64,000 bases of DNA from Hyphomicrobiales bacterium (lineage in GTDB: Bacteria > Pseudomonadota > Alphaproteobacteria > Rhizobiales > CAJQND01). Positions 25,830 to 35,154 of this stretch are shown here, in pieces (positions within the stretch are counted from its first letter, which is position 1; every line of letters begins with the position of its first letter). The notes beneath the pieces were generated by a model. It was not told the DNA's origin. It made no database searches and saw only the letters and a program-made list of their open reading frames with translations. Position numbers and translations under genes: made by a program. The stretch spans positions 19,666 to 83,665 of the forward strand of contig JANQOW010000153.1 in NCBI GenBank assembly GCA_028285595.1. Reading direction: 5' to 3'.

Positions 25830-26483
25830 CTAGCGAAGTGTCAGCGAAAACTCATCGCGCTTGGAAGCTTGAGATGCATTCGGCAACAGCGAATTGAAAA
25901 GGCTGTGCAGGTTTGAGAAGAAATCTCTGAAGCCGCTGAAAAAGTCGCTCTCGGTTTGGGTTTCACCGACCGCCGCAGGTGACGGCGGAGAATTTACGTT
26001 CCATTTGGATGGCACAGAGCCAGTGGTGGCTTCAGGCGCGAACCTTGCTTCCAGCGACTTGGCAATACCAACGCCGCCCGCTTCGCTTACTTTCTTGGCA
26101 ACAGCATCAGACATAAACGATTGCCAGACGGATCCGGCTGTCCCGGTGCCATAGAGCGAAGAGGTTTTGCTGGGTTGCATGGTATCAATGAAGTTCTTCA
26201 GAAAAGCCCCTTCAAACTGACGCAGTGCCGTCTTGGCGGACGTGTCCTGCCTTTGGTGCAGCAATGCGTCATTGCGCATTTCAGTGAGTGTGCTGGAAGC
26301 GTGGAAGGGCATCCCACTGACCGGGGTCTTGGCAAGCTGGTTTTTAAACGTCGCCTCTCCACTGGCAGGCGTAATAACCGTTTTGCTGTATTCTTTGAGC
26401 TTTTCCAAGGACGCATTCCGGACACTGGGGTCCACGCCGCGCAGGCTGTCCAACAAAATATCTGACGGGGGCGAAATCGACAT
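25830..26483 (-). CDS. FlgJ-like rod-binding protein
   Basis: Protein of 217 residues with the rod-binding domain of FlgJ and without its muramidase domain. The key block is LRQFEGAFLKNFIDTMQPSK (~97-116), with SVWQSFMSDAVAKKVSEAGG and GIAKSLEARF after it. In other bacteria this domain caps the growing rod. The cell-wall hydrolase is a separate gene here (9154-9801), a split seen in many alphaproteobacteria. The Pro/Ser-rich C-terminal third is variable. Confidence 0.82.
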   Translation of the reverse strand: MSISPPSDILLDSLRGVDPSVRNASLEKLKEYSKTVITPASGEATFKNQLAKTPVSGMPFHASSTLTEMRNDALLHQRQDTSAKTALRQFEGAFLKNFIDTMQPSKTSSLYGTGTAGSVWQSFMSDAVAKKVSEAGGVGIAKSLEARFAPEATTGSVPSKWNVNSPPSPAAVGETQTESDFFSGFRDFFSNLHSLFNSLLPNASQASKRDEFSLTLR

Positions 26484-26524
26484 GGGACGGTATACTCACA
26501 TTTGCATCACCTCCCTTAGGTTTA

Positions 26525-26905
26525 TCAATACTGGCTTGCCGGAGGCTTTCCTGCATAGGTGTCGATAATCTCCGCCATCTCCCGTTTGTTCTTACGTTTC
26601 AAAGCTTGAGCCAGCTCCCGCTGATGGCGCCGCTTCGCGCCGGCTTCCAGCTGCGCAGCCTTAAGAACATCGGCATGGCCTTTCTTGGCTTGCAGATCCA
26701 GCTGACGCGACCGACCCAAAGAATTGCGTACGTGCGCACTCATAAGGATCTTGAGCTGATGCGCCGTGTCATCATGCTCCAAGAGAACGTGCGCATTGCT
26801 CAGCTTCTGATCGACGATCGCCTGTTGTTGCTGGATCCTGCTGTGTTTCGCCACGGTGTGCACGCGCGATTGAGCCAGAACCGAATGTAATCTTTTTGAC
26901 CTCAC
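26525..26905 (-). CDS. FliJ-like coiled-coil protein
   Basis: Basic, wholly helical protein of 126 residues, rich in Gln, Ala, Lys and Arg (RIQQQQAIVDQKLSNAHVLL, LEAGAKRRHQRELAQALKRK, NKREMAEIIDTYAG). Size, heptad pattern and position after fliR suit FliJ, the central stalk of the FliI ATPase, and no other FliJ candidate is visible. The GTG start is set by a very strong ribosome site, AGGAGGAGGG, 5 nt upstream. The name is inferred from context. Confidence 0.6.
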   Translation of the reverse strand: MRSKRLHSVLAQSRVHTVAKHSRIQQQQAIVDQKLSNAHVLLEHDDTAHQLKILMSAHVRNSLGRSRQLDLQAKKGHADVLKAAQLEAGAKRRHQRELAQALKRKNKREMAEIIDTYAGKPPASQY

Positions 26906-26921
26906 GACTTCCCTCCTCCTA

Positions 26922-27680
26922 TCAGATCGACTTCACCCATTCGCCGAACACCAGAATGAAAACCGCCAACAGATCGTCGACCATAAAGACAAGGAGCAAC
27001 AGTCCGCCGGCGATGACAAAGGGCATGGATACGAAGAAAATGGGCAGCTGCGGCGTCATTTTGTTCATGATCCCCATCGCCAGGTTGATGACCACCGCGT
27101 AAACGAAGAATGGCCCAGCAAGCTTGGCTGCAAGCATCGCCATCTCAACCAGCTGCTTTGATACGGCAGCAAGAGACGCCTGAGCCTCGAACCAGCCGTC
27201 AGGCGGAAGCAATGCATAACTGTTCACCATGGCGGACAACACATGCCAATGTAGATCCGTCACGAAGATCAACATGGTTGCCGACATCACGAGCAAAGAA
27301 GTGAGTGCCGGGACTGGTTCCTGACCCTCAATCGGCAAGCCAGGAAGACCCCCCAAGCCGATCAGATTAGCGATCGTGGTTCCGGCAAATTCGACGGCAG
27401 CCAGCAACAGCCGCGCAGCAAAACCAAGAAGAGCACCTTTCATCAACTCGGTGATGATCAGCGATGCCAAAGCACCAGGGTCCTTAAGATTTGGCGAATG
27501 CTCAAGAATCACCGGCACCACCAGAGGGCTCAACGCCAGTGTCAGCAGGATGACAATGTGAATGCGCACACGCATGGGAATGCGTGCGCTTGAAAATCCA
27601 GGGAGGACCAGCATGCAGCCGGTGATCCTGCAAAAGACGCCCGAGACGGCCGCCATAGTCGTGGCGGCAGCCTCAATCAC
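26922..27680 (-). CDS. fliR: flagellar export gate protein FliR
   Basis: Integral membrane protein of the export gate, 252 residues, with about six hydrophobic segments. Family motifs: [16 protein letters not shown] at the N-terminus, [20 protein letters not shown] in the middle, and [24 protein letters not shown] sequence late in the protein. The start is GTG overlapping the flhA stop (GTGA). Together with fliQ, fliP, flhA and flhB it makes the core export apparatus. Confidence 0.95.
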   Translation of the reverse strand: MIEAAATTMAAVSGVFCRITGCMLVLPGFSSARIPMRVRIHIVILLTLALSPLVVPVILEHSPNLKDPGALASLIITELMKGALLGFAARLLLAAVEFAGTTIANLIGLGGLPGLPIEGQEPVPALTSLLVMSATMLIFVTDLHWHVLSAMVNSYALLPPDGWFEAQASLAAVSKQLVEMAMLAAKLAGPFFVYAVVINLAMGIMNKMTPQLPIFFVSMPFVIAGGLLLLVFMVDDLLAVFILVFGEWVKSI

Positions 27681-29767
27681 ACCACTGTCCCCAGCGATTC
27701 CAACTCAACGCCCCGTGCAATCTCCACATGTGAGATGACCGGGACGGCTGAGAACATCCGCTCCACAACCATTCGAACATATGGCCGCACGTCAGGCGCT
27801 GTGACCAAGGCAAACTCATGACCGCGATCAAGTTGTTCGCGGATTGCTTGAGAGGCCTGTTTGCTGAACTTCTCGATCTCGCCTGGTTCCACGTCGAGCT
27901 CAACCACGTCACCATTGGGATCGCGTTTCAAGGCACGGTGAAAGACCATGTTCCAATGGGTGCCAAGCTGCAGAACCTTCATTTTTCCGTCTTGGATCAG
28001 CTCACCGCACACTTGCTGCGAAAGGCGCATGCGCACGTGCTCGGCGATCAGCTCAGGCTTCTTGGTGTGAGCTGCAACTTCTGCAACTGCTTCGATGATA
28101 AGATGAAGATTACGGATCGATACCCGTTCGGCCAAAAGCAATTTCAGCGCAGACTGCAAGATCGAATAAGAAATTTGTGACGGACAAAGTTCCTCTAACA
28201 GGCGCTGATACTCCGGATCCAGCCGATCCAGAAGTGCCCGCAGATCTCTGTAAGACAAGAGTTGAGACAAGTTGTTTCGCAACACCTCGCTCACGTGCGT
28301 CAGCAACATGGACAGATTATCGATCACGGTGTGTCCGCTGCCGCGCACGCTCTCAGCCACATATTCCGAAACCCACAGGCCCTTCATGCCGAACGCCGGC
28401 TCGTACGCCTCTTCGCCAGGAATATCGAGCTTGGTATCATCGCCCGTCAGGACCATCACGTCGCCTAGCCGCAATGTGCCACTTGCGACCACCGTTCCGT
28501 GAATACGGATTTCGTAGCGCTTAGGCGGGAGACGAATATCATCCGTCAGCCGCATCTCTGGAACAACAAAACCATATTGTTCAGCAAACTTGCGCCGCAT
28601 CTTTGCGACCCGGTGCGCGAGTTCGCCATGTTCAGCAATGAACTTGCCGGAGAGCTGTTTGCCAAGTGCGAGCTCGACTTGCGCTGACTGCAGCACGTGG
28701 CTGACAGAGTTGCGCTCCTCTTCACTGCTCTTTTCTTCTTCCTCGATGCGATTGCGTTCGGTGTCGGCTTCCTGTTTCTTCGTTCGCGCATGAATGGTGT
28801 ATCCGGCAAAGGCCATCATGATACCGAGTGCCGCGAATGGAATGGCCGGCAATCCCGGCAGCGCGGCCAGGATGAACATCAAAAGAGCCGCCACCATGAG
28901 TGCGAGGGGATGTTTGCCGAGCTGACCCAACACGGCTTTGTCCATCGAACCCCGGTTACCACCCTTCGATACCAACAGACCGGCGGCGAGGGAGACAATC
29001 AGAGCAGGAATCTGAGAGACCAAACCGTCACCAACAGACAGCTTGGTGAAGATATCGGCGGCCTCCTGCAGCTGCATGCCGTGACGGGTGACGCCGATGA
29101 TTATCCCGCCGATGATGTTGATGGTCGTGATGATCAGACCGGCGATTGCATCGCCCCGCACGAATTTGGAAGCACCGTCCATAGAGCCGAAGAATGAGCT
29201 TTCGTCCTCCAACTCCCGGCGCCGCCTTTGTGCTTCTTGCTCAGTGAGCAGGCCGGCGGACAGATCGGCATCGATGGCCATCTGTTTGCCGGGAATGGCA
29301 TCAAGTGTGAACCTTGCACCCACTTCGGCGATCCGGGTGGCACCCTTTGTGATCACGAGAAAGTTCACCGTAATGATGATGGCGAACACCACCAACCCAA
29401 TCACGAAATCCCCGCTCATGACGAAGCTTGAGAACCCGCCAATCACATGGCCAGCTGCGTTGTATCCTTCCGATCCGTTAGAAAGGATGAGCCGTGTGGA
29501 TGCGATGTTGAGAGAGAGGCGCAACAATGTGACGATCAGAAGAACCGTGGGGAATGCGGAGAAGTCCAACGGCTTCTGGATCCACAACGCCACCATCAAC
29601 ACCAAGACTGAGGCGGCAATGGAAAGCGCAAGGCCAATGTCGATCAGCGCTGGGGGAATGGGCAGGAAGAGGATTGTCAAAATGACAATCACGCCAATGG
29701 CAAAACCCACCTCCCGGCGGTCTTGACCAAACTGAGCAGTTTGGAGCGGCTCACCCAGTACAGACAT
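27677..29767 (-). CDS. flhA: flagellar export protein FlhA
   Basis: Largest export-gate subunit, 696 residues. Eight transmembrane helices occupy roughly residues 20-320; the conserved cytoplasmic loop ([20 protein letters not shown]) and the FHIPEP-type region [20 protein letters not shown] are clear. The cytoplasmic C-domain (~360-696) contains [40 protein letters not shown] and the ending [15 protein letters not shown]. No anomalies. It follows fliQ by 60 nt. Confidence 0.97.
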   Translation of the reverse strand: MSVLGEPLQTAQFGQDRREVGFAIGVIVILTILFLPIPPALIDIGLALSIAASVLVLMVALWIQKPLDFSAFPTVLLIVTLLRLSLNIASTRLILSNGSEGYNAAGHVIGGFSSFVMSGDFVIGLVVFAIIITVNFLVITKGATRIAEVGARFTLDAIPGKQMAIDADLSAGLLTEQEAQRRRRELEDESSFFGSMDGASKFVRGDAIAGLIITTINIIGGIIIGVTRHGMQLQEAADIFTKLSVGDGLVSQIPALIVSLAAGLLVSKGGNRGSMDKAVLGQLGKHPLALMVAALLMFILAALPGLPAIPFAALGIMMAFAGYTIHARTKKQEADTERNRIEEEEKSSEEERNSVSHVLQSAQVELALGKQLSGKFIAEHGELAHRVAKMRRKFAEQYGFVVPEMRLTDDIRLPPKRYEIRIHGTVVASGTLRLGDVMVLTGDDTKLDIPGEEAYEPAFGMKGLWVSEYVAESVRGSGHTVIDNLSMLLTHVSEVLRNNLSQLLSYRDLRALLDRLDPEYQRLLEELCPSQISYSILQSALKLLLAERVSIRNLHLIIEAVAEVAAHTKKPELIAEHVRMRLSQQVCGELIQDGKMKVLQLGTHWNMVFHRALKRDPNGDVVELDVEPGEIEKFSKQASQAIREQLDRGHEFALVTAPDVRPYVRMVVERMFSAVPVISHVEIARGVELESLGTVV

Positions 29768-29827
29768 TCAGCTTCCAAATCCCTTTAGAGACTATTGTTG
29801 TTGCGGAAGGCACGAGCCGTGTGGGCG

Positions 29828-30094
29828 TCAAAATCCGTTTTCCACACGCTCAAACACGAACATGCTGAACTTGAAGATCTTCTCCCCCATAAACGTTCCG
29901 GTGAACGAGATAGTCATAAGGATCGCGACGATCTTCGGAATGAAGGTTAGGGTGATTTCCTGCACCTGGGTTAAGGCCTGGAAGAGAGCGATGCCGCTGC
30001 CCACCACCATGGCCACAACGACCGCGGGACCGGACGCAAAGATAATGGTCCAGATCGCCATCTGCATGATTTCGAGAGCATCTACTTCATTCAT
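29828..30094 (-). CDS. fliQ: flagellar export gate protein FliQ
   Basis: Small gate subunit of 88 residues with two transmembrane helices. FliQ features: AIWTIIFASGPAVVVAMVVG, then LFQALTQVQEITLTFIPKIV with the highly conserved Q-x-Q-E-x-T-L-x-F-x-P-K. It lies 2 nt after flgD and 60 nt before flhA. Confidence 0.96.
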   Translation of the reverse strand: MNEVDALEIMQMAIWTIIFASGPAVVVAMVVGSGIALFQALTQVQEITLTFIPKIVAILMTISFTGTFMGEKIFKFSMFVFERVENGF

Positions 30095-30096
30095 GT

Positions 30097-30504
30097 CTAT
30101 TCGATCGTGATGCCGGGGCCGAGGGTGAGTCGTTGGCCATTGGCCAGGTTGGCTGTTGTGCCGTCGGACAGGATTGTGACCGTTTCAACAACACCGGTAA
30201 TCGAACCATCTGCGTTGGAGGCCGTTCTGCCAATCAAACCACTGGCCTGCGATAGCGAGAGTTGGGAGATCAACCCATCAAGTTTCTCATTGGATTTGAT
30301 CGATTGTTCAAGGCTTGAGAACTGAGCCAGTTGGGCCGTGTACTCCGTGCCTTCCATTGGGTTCATGGGATCCTGATTTTGCAGTTGAGCCACAAAGAGA
30401 CGCAGGAACGAATCGTAATCCAATGATTCCGCGGATGTTGCCGAAGAGGTTTGGCTCAGCGCTGCACTTGTTTCTGAACCAAGAGAAGAAACGCCGGATA
30501 TCAT
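30097..30504 (-). CDS. flgD: flagellar hook capping protein FlgD
   Basis: Hook scaffold protein of 135 residues, shorter than enterobacterial FlgD (~230) and limited to the N-terminal cap region plus a short beta tail; short forms are usual in Hyphomicrobiales. The diagnostic block is YDSFLRLFVAQLQNQDPMNP (~29-48), then EYTAQLAQFSSLEQ. ATG is preceded by AAGGAGT. Next to flbT and fliQ in the flgE operon. Confidence 0.95.
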   Translation of the reverse strand: MISGVSSLGSETSAALSQTSSATSAESLDYDSFLRLFVAQLQNQDPMNPMEGTEYTAQLAQFSSLEQSIKSNEKLDGLISQLSLSQASGLIGRTASNADGSITGVVETVTILSDGTTANLANGQRLTLGPGITIE

Positions 30505-30516
30505 GGGGGTACTCCT

Positions 30517-30924
30517 TTATGCCGCTTGTGACTGGGTGCCCTTGAGCACCGTGGCTTCAACATCAAACAGGTTGCGCACGCTCTTCAGTGCTTCAAAGGC
30601 GCGGTCGCGCCCGACCTGGGCAATGATCCGATCTAATCCTTCAATGAGGGTTTTGTTCTCCAGATGCTTCTTCAGCTCTTCGCAGTGCTCATGGAAAATG
30701 TTCAAAATCGAATCTTTGTTGTCCGGTTGGATCAACATGGTTTGGATAATGAAATAAAGCTGCCGGAACGGCGTATCCGCGTCCTCGGCCTGCATAATGT
30801 GGGATTCCAACAGGAATGTTGCGTTGTTCAAAATGTTAAAGGACATCTTGTGAGATGCCTCAAGCACAGCCCCGTTGATGTAAATTTTCTCCCCTGCCTT
30901 CAGGCAGATTTTTAACGCCGGCAT
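30517..30924 (-). CDS. flbT: flagellin synthesis regulator FlbT
   Basis: Small protein of 135 residues. In Caulobacter FlbT binds flagellin mRNA and represses its translation; in Brucella it acts positively. Visible family features: LKICLKAGEKIYINGAVLEA near the start, ATFLLESHIMQAEDADTPFR, and LIEGLDRIIAQVGRDRAFEA. The start shares a base with the flaF stop (TAATG), so the pair is coupled. Its target here would be fliC at 8.2 kb. Confidence 0.93.
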   Translation of the reverse strand: MPALKICLKAGEKIYINGAVLEASHKMSFNILNNATFLLESHIMQAEDADTPFRQLYFIIQTMLIQPDNKDSILNIFHEHCEELKKHLENKTLIEGLDRIIAQVGRDRAFEALKSVRNLFDVEATVLKGTQSQAA

Positions 30925-31271
30925 TACTTCAACCCTTCATATATGATTTTTGATAGGGAGATCGTTGTCTCGAACGACTCCTTCTGTCGTTGGCGAACTT
31001 TCTCCAGATCACGCAAAATTCCGAGACCTATGGAAATAAGGTCCGCCCGTAGAGAACGGGGCAAGCCATTTTCTGGCGAGGCAAGGTCGCGCAACAGAAG
31101 TTCCCAAAGACGCCTTGTAAAGTGCAGTGCAATCACTTTGTCCTTCGGGTTCGCATCTTCAGCATCCGCACCGCTCATCAATTCGATGCTGTGGGAAATC
31201 GCAGCGGCTTCTTGCTGCCGTCCGCTCGCTGCGCTTTCTTCGATCATTTCATGGTAGCTGGCTTTAGACAT
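30924..31271 (-). CDS. flaF: flagellar biosynthesis regulator FlaF
   Basis: Protein of 115 residues encoded directly before flbT, the usual pairing in alphaproteobacteria, where FlaF promotes flagellin synthesis or secretion against FlbT. Motifs: YHEMIEESAASGRQQEAAAI, TRRLWELLLRDLASPENGLP, LRADLISIGLGILRDLEKVR. I chose ATG at 31271; a GTG at 31280 is possible but lies too close to its AGG. Confidence 0.92.
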   Translation of the reverse strand: MSKASYHEMIEESAASGRQQEAAAISHSIELMSGADAEDANPKDKVIALHFTRRLWELLLRDLASPENGLPRSLRADLISIGLGILRDLEKVRQRQKESFETTISLSKIIYEGLK

Positions 31272-31292
31272 GGTCTTCACGAACCTGGAAAA

Positions 31293-32342
31293 TTAAAGGT
31301 AATTGGACAGTCTGAGCGATTGCAGTCGACCCGTGAGGGCGTAGGAAATCTCAAGCGATGTGAGCAGATTGTTGAGCTCTGTGGTCTTCTCATAAGGATC
31401 CACGTTCTCCAGCTCGCCAATCTGGATAGCCAGAAGATCCATCCGCACTTGCATAGCGTCATCGGCGTCAGAGATGCGTTCTTGAGATAGTCCCACAGAG
31501 GCACGAATGCTGTTTAGTTTCTCATTGGCGCCGGCCGCAGTTTCGATCGCCCGATCGACGACGGTTTCATATGTTTCCCTGTTGAAGTTCTCGACGCCCA
31601 GATCTGCGATCATGACCAGGCTTGAGGCGAGTTCCGCAAAAGCTCTCTCCTGCGCGCTTACACCGATCTGCAGAAAGTTGTCGGGCTCAATTCTCTGTCG
31701 TTGCGTGTCTGCCGAGGCGTTTGACCAGTTTGCATCCCAGTTTGCTGGGTCAAAGAGGGTCTGAAACGCCCCATCGAGAAACGCTTCCATGTCGCTCGGC
31801 GTGATTGAGTTCACCAACGGGTCGGTTTGCGTGAATCCAAAATGAGCAAAGAACGCCGCATCAGTGGCCGTCTTTGCTGCGGATGCTGGCGTGTCAAAAT
31901 ACTCGAGCATGGGCAGCTGCTCAGTGTTTATTCCACCGAACAAATACTGACCGGAGAGCGACGTATTCAGCTTTGCCGTCATTTGTCCGAGAAACTCGCT
32001 GGCAGCTTGCTGTGTTGTTGCGGCCTTGTCGGGGTTGCCCCGAAACGGCACCATCGTTTCCACAAATCCTTGGGCGGTCCCGCTGAGGTCGGTCAGTGCA
32101 GATTGTGTGATCTCCAGCCGTCCACTGAGCAGGCCATTTGTGTCGATGATGGCGCTGAACTGAGTTTCAAGGCTGCGCAAAGACACCACTTCGCCGGTCA
32201 GGTGACCGAGAACGAGCCCTTGATCAGCGTGTCGTCCCGTGGAGATTTCAACCTGCAAGCTGGCAAGTTGCTTCTGCATCGTATTGATGGACTGGAAGCG
32301 AGCGGCTGCAAATCCGGCTGAGGAGATGAAACTGGTCTTCAT
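31293..32342 (-). CDS. flgL: flagellar hook-filament junction protein FlgL
   Basis: Junction protein (349 residues) joining hook and filament. Flagellin-like ends: FQSINTMQKQLASLQVEIST near the N-terminus and NLLTSLEISYALTGRLQSL at the C-terminus. FLGQMTAKLNTSLSGQYLFG in the middle is typical of FlgL. It directly follows flgK with 5 nt between, and its chaperone is probably the FlgN-like product in the same operon. Confidence 0.93.
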   Translation of the reverse strand: MKTSFISSAGFAAARFQSINTMQKQLASLQVEISTGRHADQGLVLGHLTGEVVSLRSLETQFSAIIDTNGLLSGRLEITQSALTDLSGTAQGFVETMVPFRGNPDKAATTQQAASEFLGQMTAKLNTSLSGQYLFGGINTEQLPMLEYFDTPASAAKTATDAAFFAHFGFTQTDPLVNSITPSDMEAFLDGAFQTLFDPANWDANWSNASADTQRQRIEPDNFLQIGVSAQERAFAELASSLVMIADLGVENFNRETYETVVDRAIETAAGANEKLNSIRASVGLSQERISDADDAMQVRMDLLAIQIGELENVDPYEKTTELNNLLTSLEISYALTGRLQSLRLSNYL

Positions 32343-32347
32343 CGTAC

Positions 32348-33817
32348 CTAACCCGCTGCCTGGAGGAGAGTGGCGTACATTTGATCGATCGCTGAAATGA
32401 GCCGGGCAGAAGCCTCGAACGCCCGCTCAAGCTCAAGCAGATTTGCCATCTCCTCATCGACATTGACCCCGGTTGCATTGCTCAGCGTAACCTCTGTATG
32501 TGCCTTAAGGGTCGCTTGGAAATCTGCATCCTGTTGAGCCGTGGCACGTGTCTGGCCAATCCAGGCGACCGAAGCGGCTGCAAAACCAGTGATGCTGTCG
32601 TTTGTGGTGGATTGCGCAGAGCTGTCAAAGGACCTCGTACCGCTCAGCGCTTCGATTTGCGCAAGGATGTTATCGTTGAAGCCTGCCGCACCGGTAGTGT
32701 TTTGCAGGTACGCTCCACCGTTGATACCCCCGTCTCTGATGAGGTCAACGGAGCCACCCTGCGCCGGGTCAACGGCTGGATTTATGGAAATCTCAGATGC
32801 CAGGCCCACATAATGAGCACCGGAGGCCGGCAGAGCTGGCCCACCCGAGTAGGTAAACAAACCAGTTAGGGCCGGCAGCGTCGGAGGTGATCCCGGATCG
32901 GTCTCAGCGAAGGTTTCAATCACTCCTCGTGCCAGCTCATCGATCTGGGTTTGATAGGTGACCGTTGCAACGTCCCTCAGTTCAGCCAACCCGGCGAGGC
33001 GCCCAGCCTTTATCGGGAGAGCCGCATTGGATCCGGTGACCGCAACACCATCCACATAGACGACCTCTCCTGCCGTCGTTGGAGAGAAACCATTGGTGGG
33101 CGCAAAGACAACTGAGCGCGGATGCTTCTCAAACAACGTGACACCGCTATCGGTGTAAATTGCGATGTCATCGTTTTCCCGTTGAATGGTGCGGATGCCC
33201 ATCTCTTCGGCCAACTGCTTCAGAATACTGTCGCGCTGGTCGTAAGCCTCAGATGCATCGGTCCTCGTTTCGTTTGCCCGAACAATCTTGGTATTGACGA
33301 TCTCAAAGTCGGCCAACAACTGATTGACCTTATCTACCGATGCCGCCATGTCGCCATCGGCTTTCTGGCGGGTTTCAATGATTGCCGTAGATGAATTGTT
33401 TAGACTGAGGGCGAGCTCATTAGCGCGCACCATAACGGTGTTTGCCCGGGCCGGATCATTGGGAGACTCAGCATAAAGCGTAAGCGCAGATTCAAGAGCG
33501 GCCAGCTTTTCGGTTGGCGCCTGCCCTAGCTCTGGATTTGCGACCGTCTGATGGAGCCAATTCAGTCCGTCAACCAAAGCCTGCTGCTTGGCAGAGACGC
33601 TCGTGCTGTCCACATACTGGCGTAGCAAAGCACCGTTGCTGGCGCGGCTGATAAGCGAGGGCTGCACCCCGCCTCCTGCGAGAGATAAAGGATTGAGATC
33701 GCGCCGGACGTAGTTTTCGTCCGACGCGCCGGCAATGTTCCGAGAAAGCACAGATGTCTCAAGCGAGACAAAAGACAACGCAGATTTTGCGATATTTAAG
33801 CTTGTGCTCAGAGACAT
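32348..33817 (-). CDS. flgK: flagellar hook-associated protein FlgK
   Basis: First hook-filament junction protein, 489 residues. The N-terminal rod/hook motif is SRNIAGASDENYVRRDL; QQALVDGLNWLHQTVANPEL follows. The C-terminus has the FlgK block GVNVDEEMANLLELERAFEA and SARLISAIDQMYATLLQA. It follows flgE by 35 nt. Standard length for an alphaproteobacterial FlgK. Confidence 0.94.
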   Translation of the reverse strand: MSLSTSLNIAKSALSFVSLETSVLSRNIAGASDENYVRRDLNPLSLAGGGVQPSLISRASNGALLRQYVDSTSVSAKQQALVDGLNWLHQTVANPELGQAPTEKLAALESALTLYAESPNDPARANTVMVRANELALSLNNSSTAIIETRQKADGDMAASVDKVNQLLADFEIVNTKIVRANETRTDASEAYDQRDSILKQLAEEMGIRTIQRENDDIAIYTDSGVTLFEKHPRSVVFAPTNGFSPTTAGEVVYVDGVAVTGSNAALPIKAGRLAGLAELRDVATVTYQTQIDELARGVIETFAETDPGSPPTLPALTGLFTYSGGPALPASGAHYVGLASEISINPAVDPAQGGSVDLIRDGGINGGAYLQNTTGAAGFNDNILAQIEALSGTRSFDSSAQSTTNDSITGFAAASVAWIGQTRATAQQDADFQATLKAHTEVTLSNATGVNVDEEMANLLELERAFEASARLISAIDQMYATLLQAAG

Positions 33818-33852
33818 ATGGGATCAGCTCTCAATCCTTCAGGTCCAATCAG

Positions 33853-35112
33853 CTATCGGCTGAGGTTCACCAGCACATCCAGAAGCTCCGAGCCGGTTTG
33901 GAACACCCTGGAGTTAGCGGTATAGCTTCGCTGCGCTTCGATGACCGTTGTCAGCTCGGTCGCCAGGTCGACGGTTGATTCCTCCAGGGCACCGGACACG
34001 ACGCTGCCGCGTCCTGCTTCGCCCGGGAAGCCAACCTGCACATCACCGGAATCGTCAGATGTTCGGAACACGTTGCCCGTTTCGATTGTCAGGTTGTTCG
34101 GGCTGATCACGTTGGCGAGCGGAATGCGCGCAATCGCAACGCGCTCGCCGTTGGCGTACGAGGCGTAGAACGTGCCGTCGCTCGCAATCTCGAACAACTC
34201 AACTCCAGTTGGCGGGTTGCCGTTCACCGCCACGTCAATCACCACGTAGTCCGTTGCCAATTGACTGCTTTGGCCCATGTCCAAATTGAGTGTTCCGCCC
34301 GAGGGCACAGGAATTGTCAGATTGGACGTACTGGCGCCGGTGAGCTGCCCAGTTGTGGCATCGAAGTCCAGAGTTTCCGTTGTGATTGGGCCTGATGAAT
34401 AGGGAAAGCCGCCACTGGGATCAGCGGCTGCGCGGTCAAAAACGCTGACTTCCCAGGTCTCAGCGGCCGTCTTTGCGGAATAGACATCCAAGATCACTTC
34501 GTTACCTAAGTTGTCATAGGCAATGATAGACGTTTTCCCTGAAAACTCAGCCGTCGCCGTGTTTCCGGAGGGGAGATCCGCGGGCGCCACTACCGGGTCG
34601 TTAGAGGGAAAGTTGGCGTGAAGCTGACCAGATGTGGATGGGGTGGACCTCAATGCCTGATCAAAAACACTGACTGGCGTGAGACCAGCAAAACCGTTGG
34701 CAGTCACGTTGCTCGTGCCGTTGATGGTGTCGTACCCCATCAAGTAATAGCCAGCCGTATTGACCAAGCGGCCTTCAGGGTCAGCGGTGAACGACCCGGA
34801 GCGGGTCAATGTGTTGGTCCCTGCCGAATCGGAGACGATGAAAAAGCCTTCGCCGTTAACTGCCAAATCGGTGATGGAGTTTGTGTATTCCAAGCTCCCC
34901 TGACGATCCACTTCCGTCCGGGCGTTGGTCAGAACGCCGCCGGAGGAATACCCAGCTGTATGGGTTTGCGGCACCAGCGTGGCAAACTGCATCGACGCGC
35001 GCTTGTATCCCACGGTATCTGCGTTGGCGATGTTGTCGGCGGTTGTGGCCAGGCGTGACGCTTGGGCGTTCATGCCTGACACACTGGTTCTCATAACTCC
35101 GTTGAAACTCAT
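33853..35112 (-). CDS. flgE: flagellar hook protein FlgE
   Basis: Hook subunit of 419 residues. N-terminal block: RTSVSGMNAQASRLATTADN, then IANADTVGYKRASMQF. Middle: LAVNGEGFFIVSD and LTRSGSFTADPEGRLVNTAG. C-terminal block: SGALEESTVDLATELTTVIE and AQRSYTANSRVFQTGSELLD. ATG at 35112 follows GGAGTG; a GTG one codon upstream is less likely. First gene of a ~10-kb operon that runs to the FliL-like gene at 24.9 kb. Confidence 0.95.
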   Translation of the reverse strand: MSFNGVMRTSVSGMNAQASRLATTADNIANADTVGYKRASMQFATLVPQTHTAGYSSGGVLTNARTEVDRQGSLEYTNSITDLAVNGEGFFIVSDSAGTNTLTRSGSFTADPEGRLVNTAGYYLMGYDTINGTSNVTANGFAGLTPVSVFDQALRSTPSTSGQLHANFPSNDPVVAPADLPSGNTATAEFSGKTSIIAYDNLGNEVILDVYSAKTAAETWEVSVFDRAAADPSGGFPYSSGPITTETLDFDATTGQLTGASTSNLTIPVPSGGTLNLDMGQSSQLATDYVVIDVAVNGNPPTGVELFEIASDGTFYASYANGERVAIARIPLANVISPNNLTIETGNVFRTSDDSGDVQVGFPGEAGRGSVVSGALEESTVDLATELTTVIEAQRSYTANSRVFQTGSELLDVLVNLSR

Positions 35113-35154
35113 CACTACACTCCAATTGGCTAACTTGGTCTGTTGCCTATTGGA

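Noticed and set aside
29088..29726. 212-codon frame antisense to flhA
   Set aside because: Low-complexity Met/Thr/Ile-rich product reflecting hydrophobic codons on the other strand.
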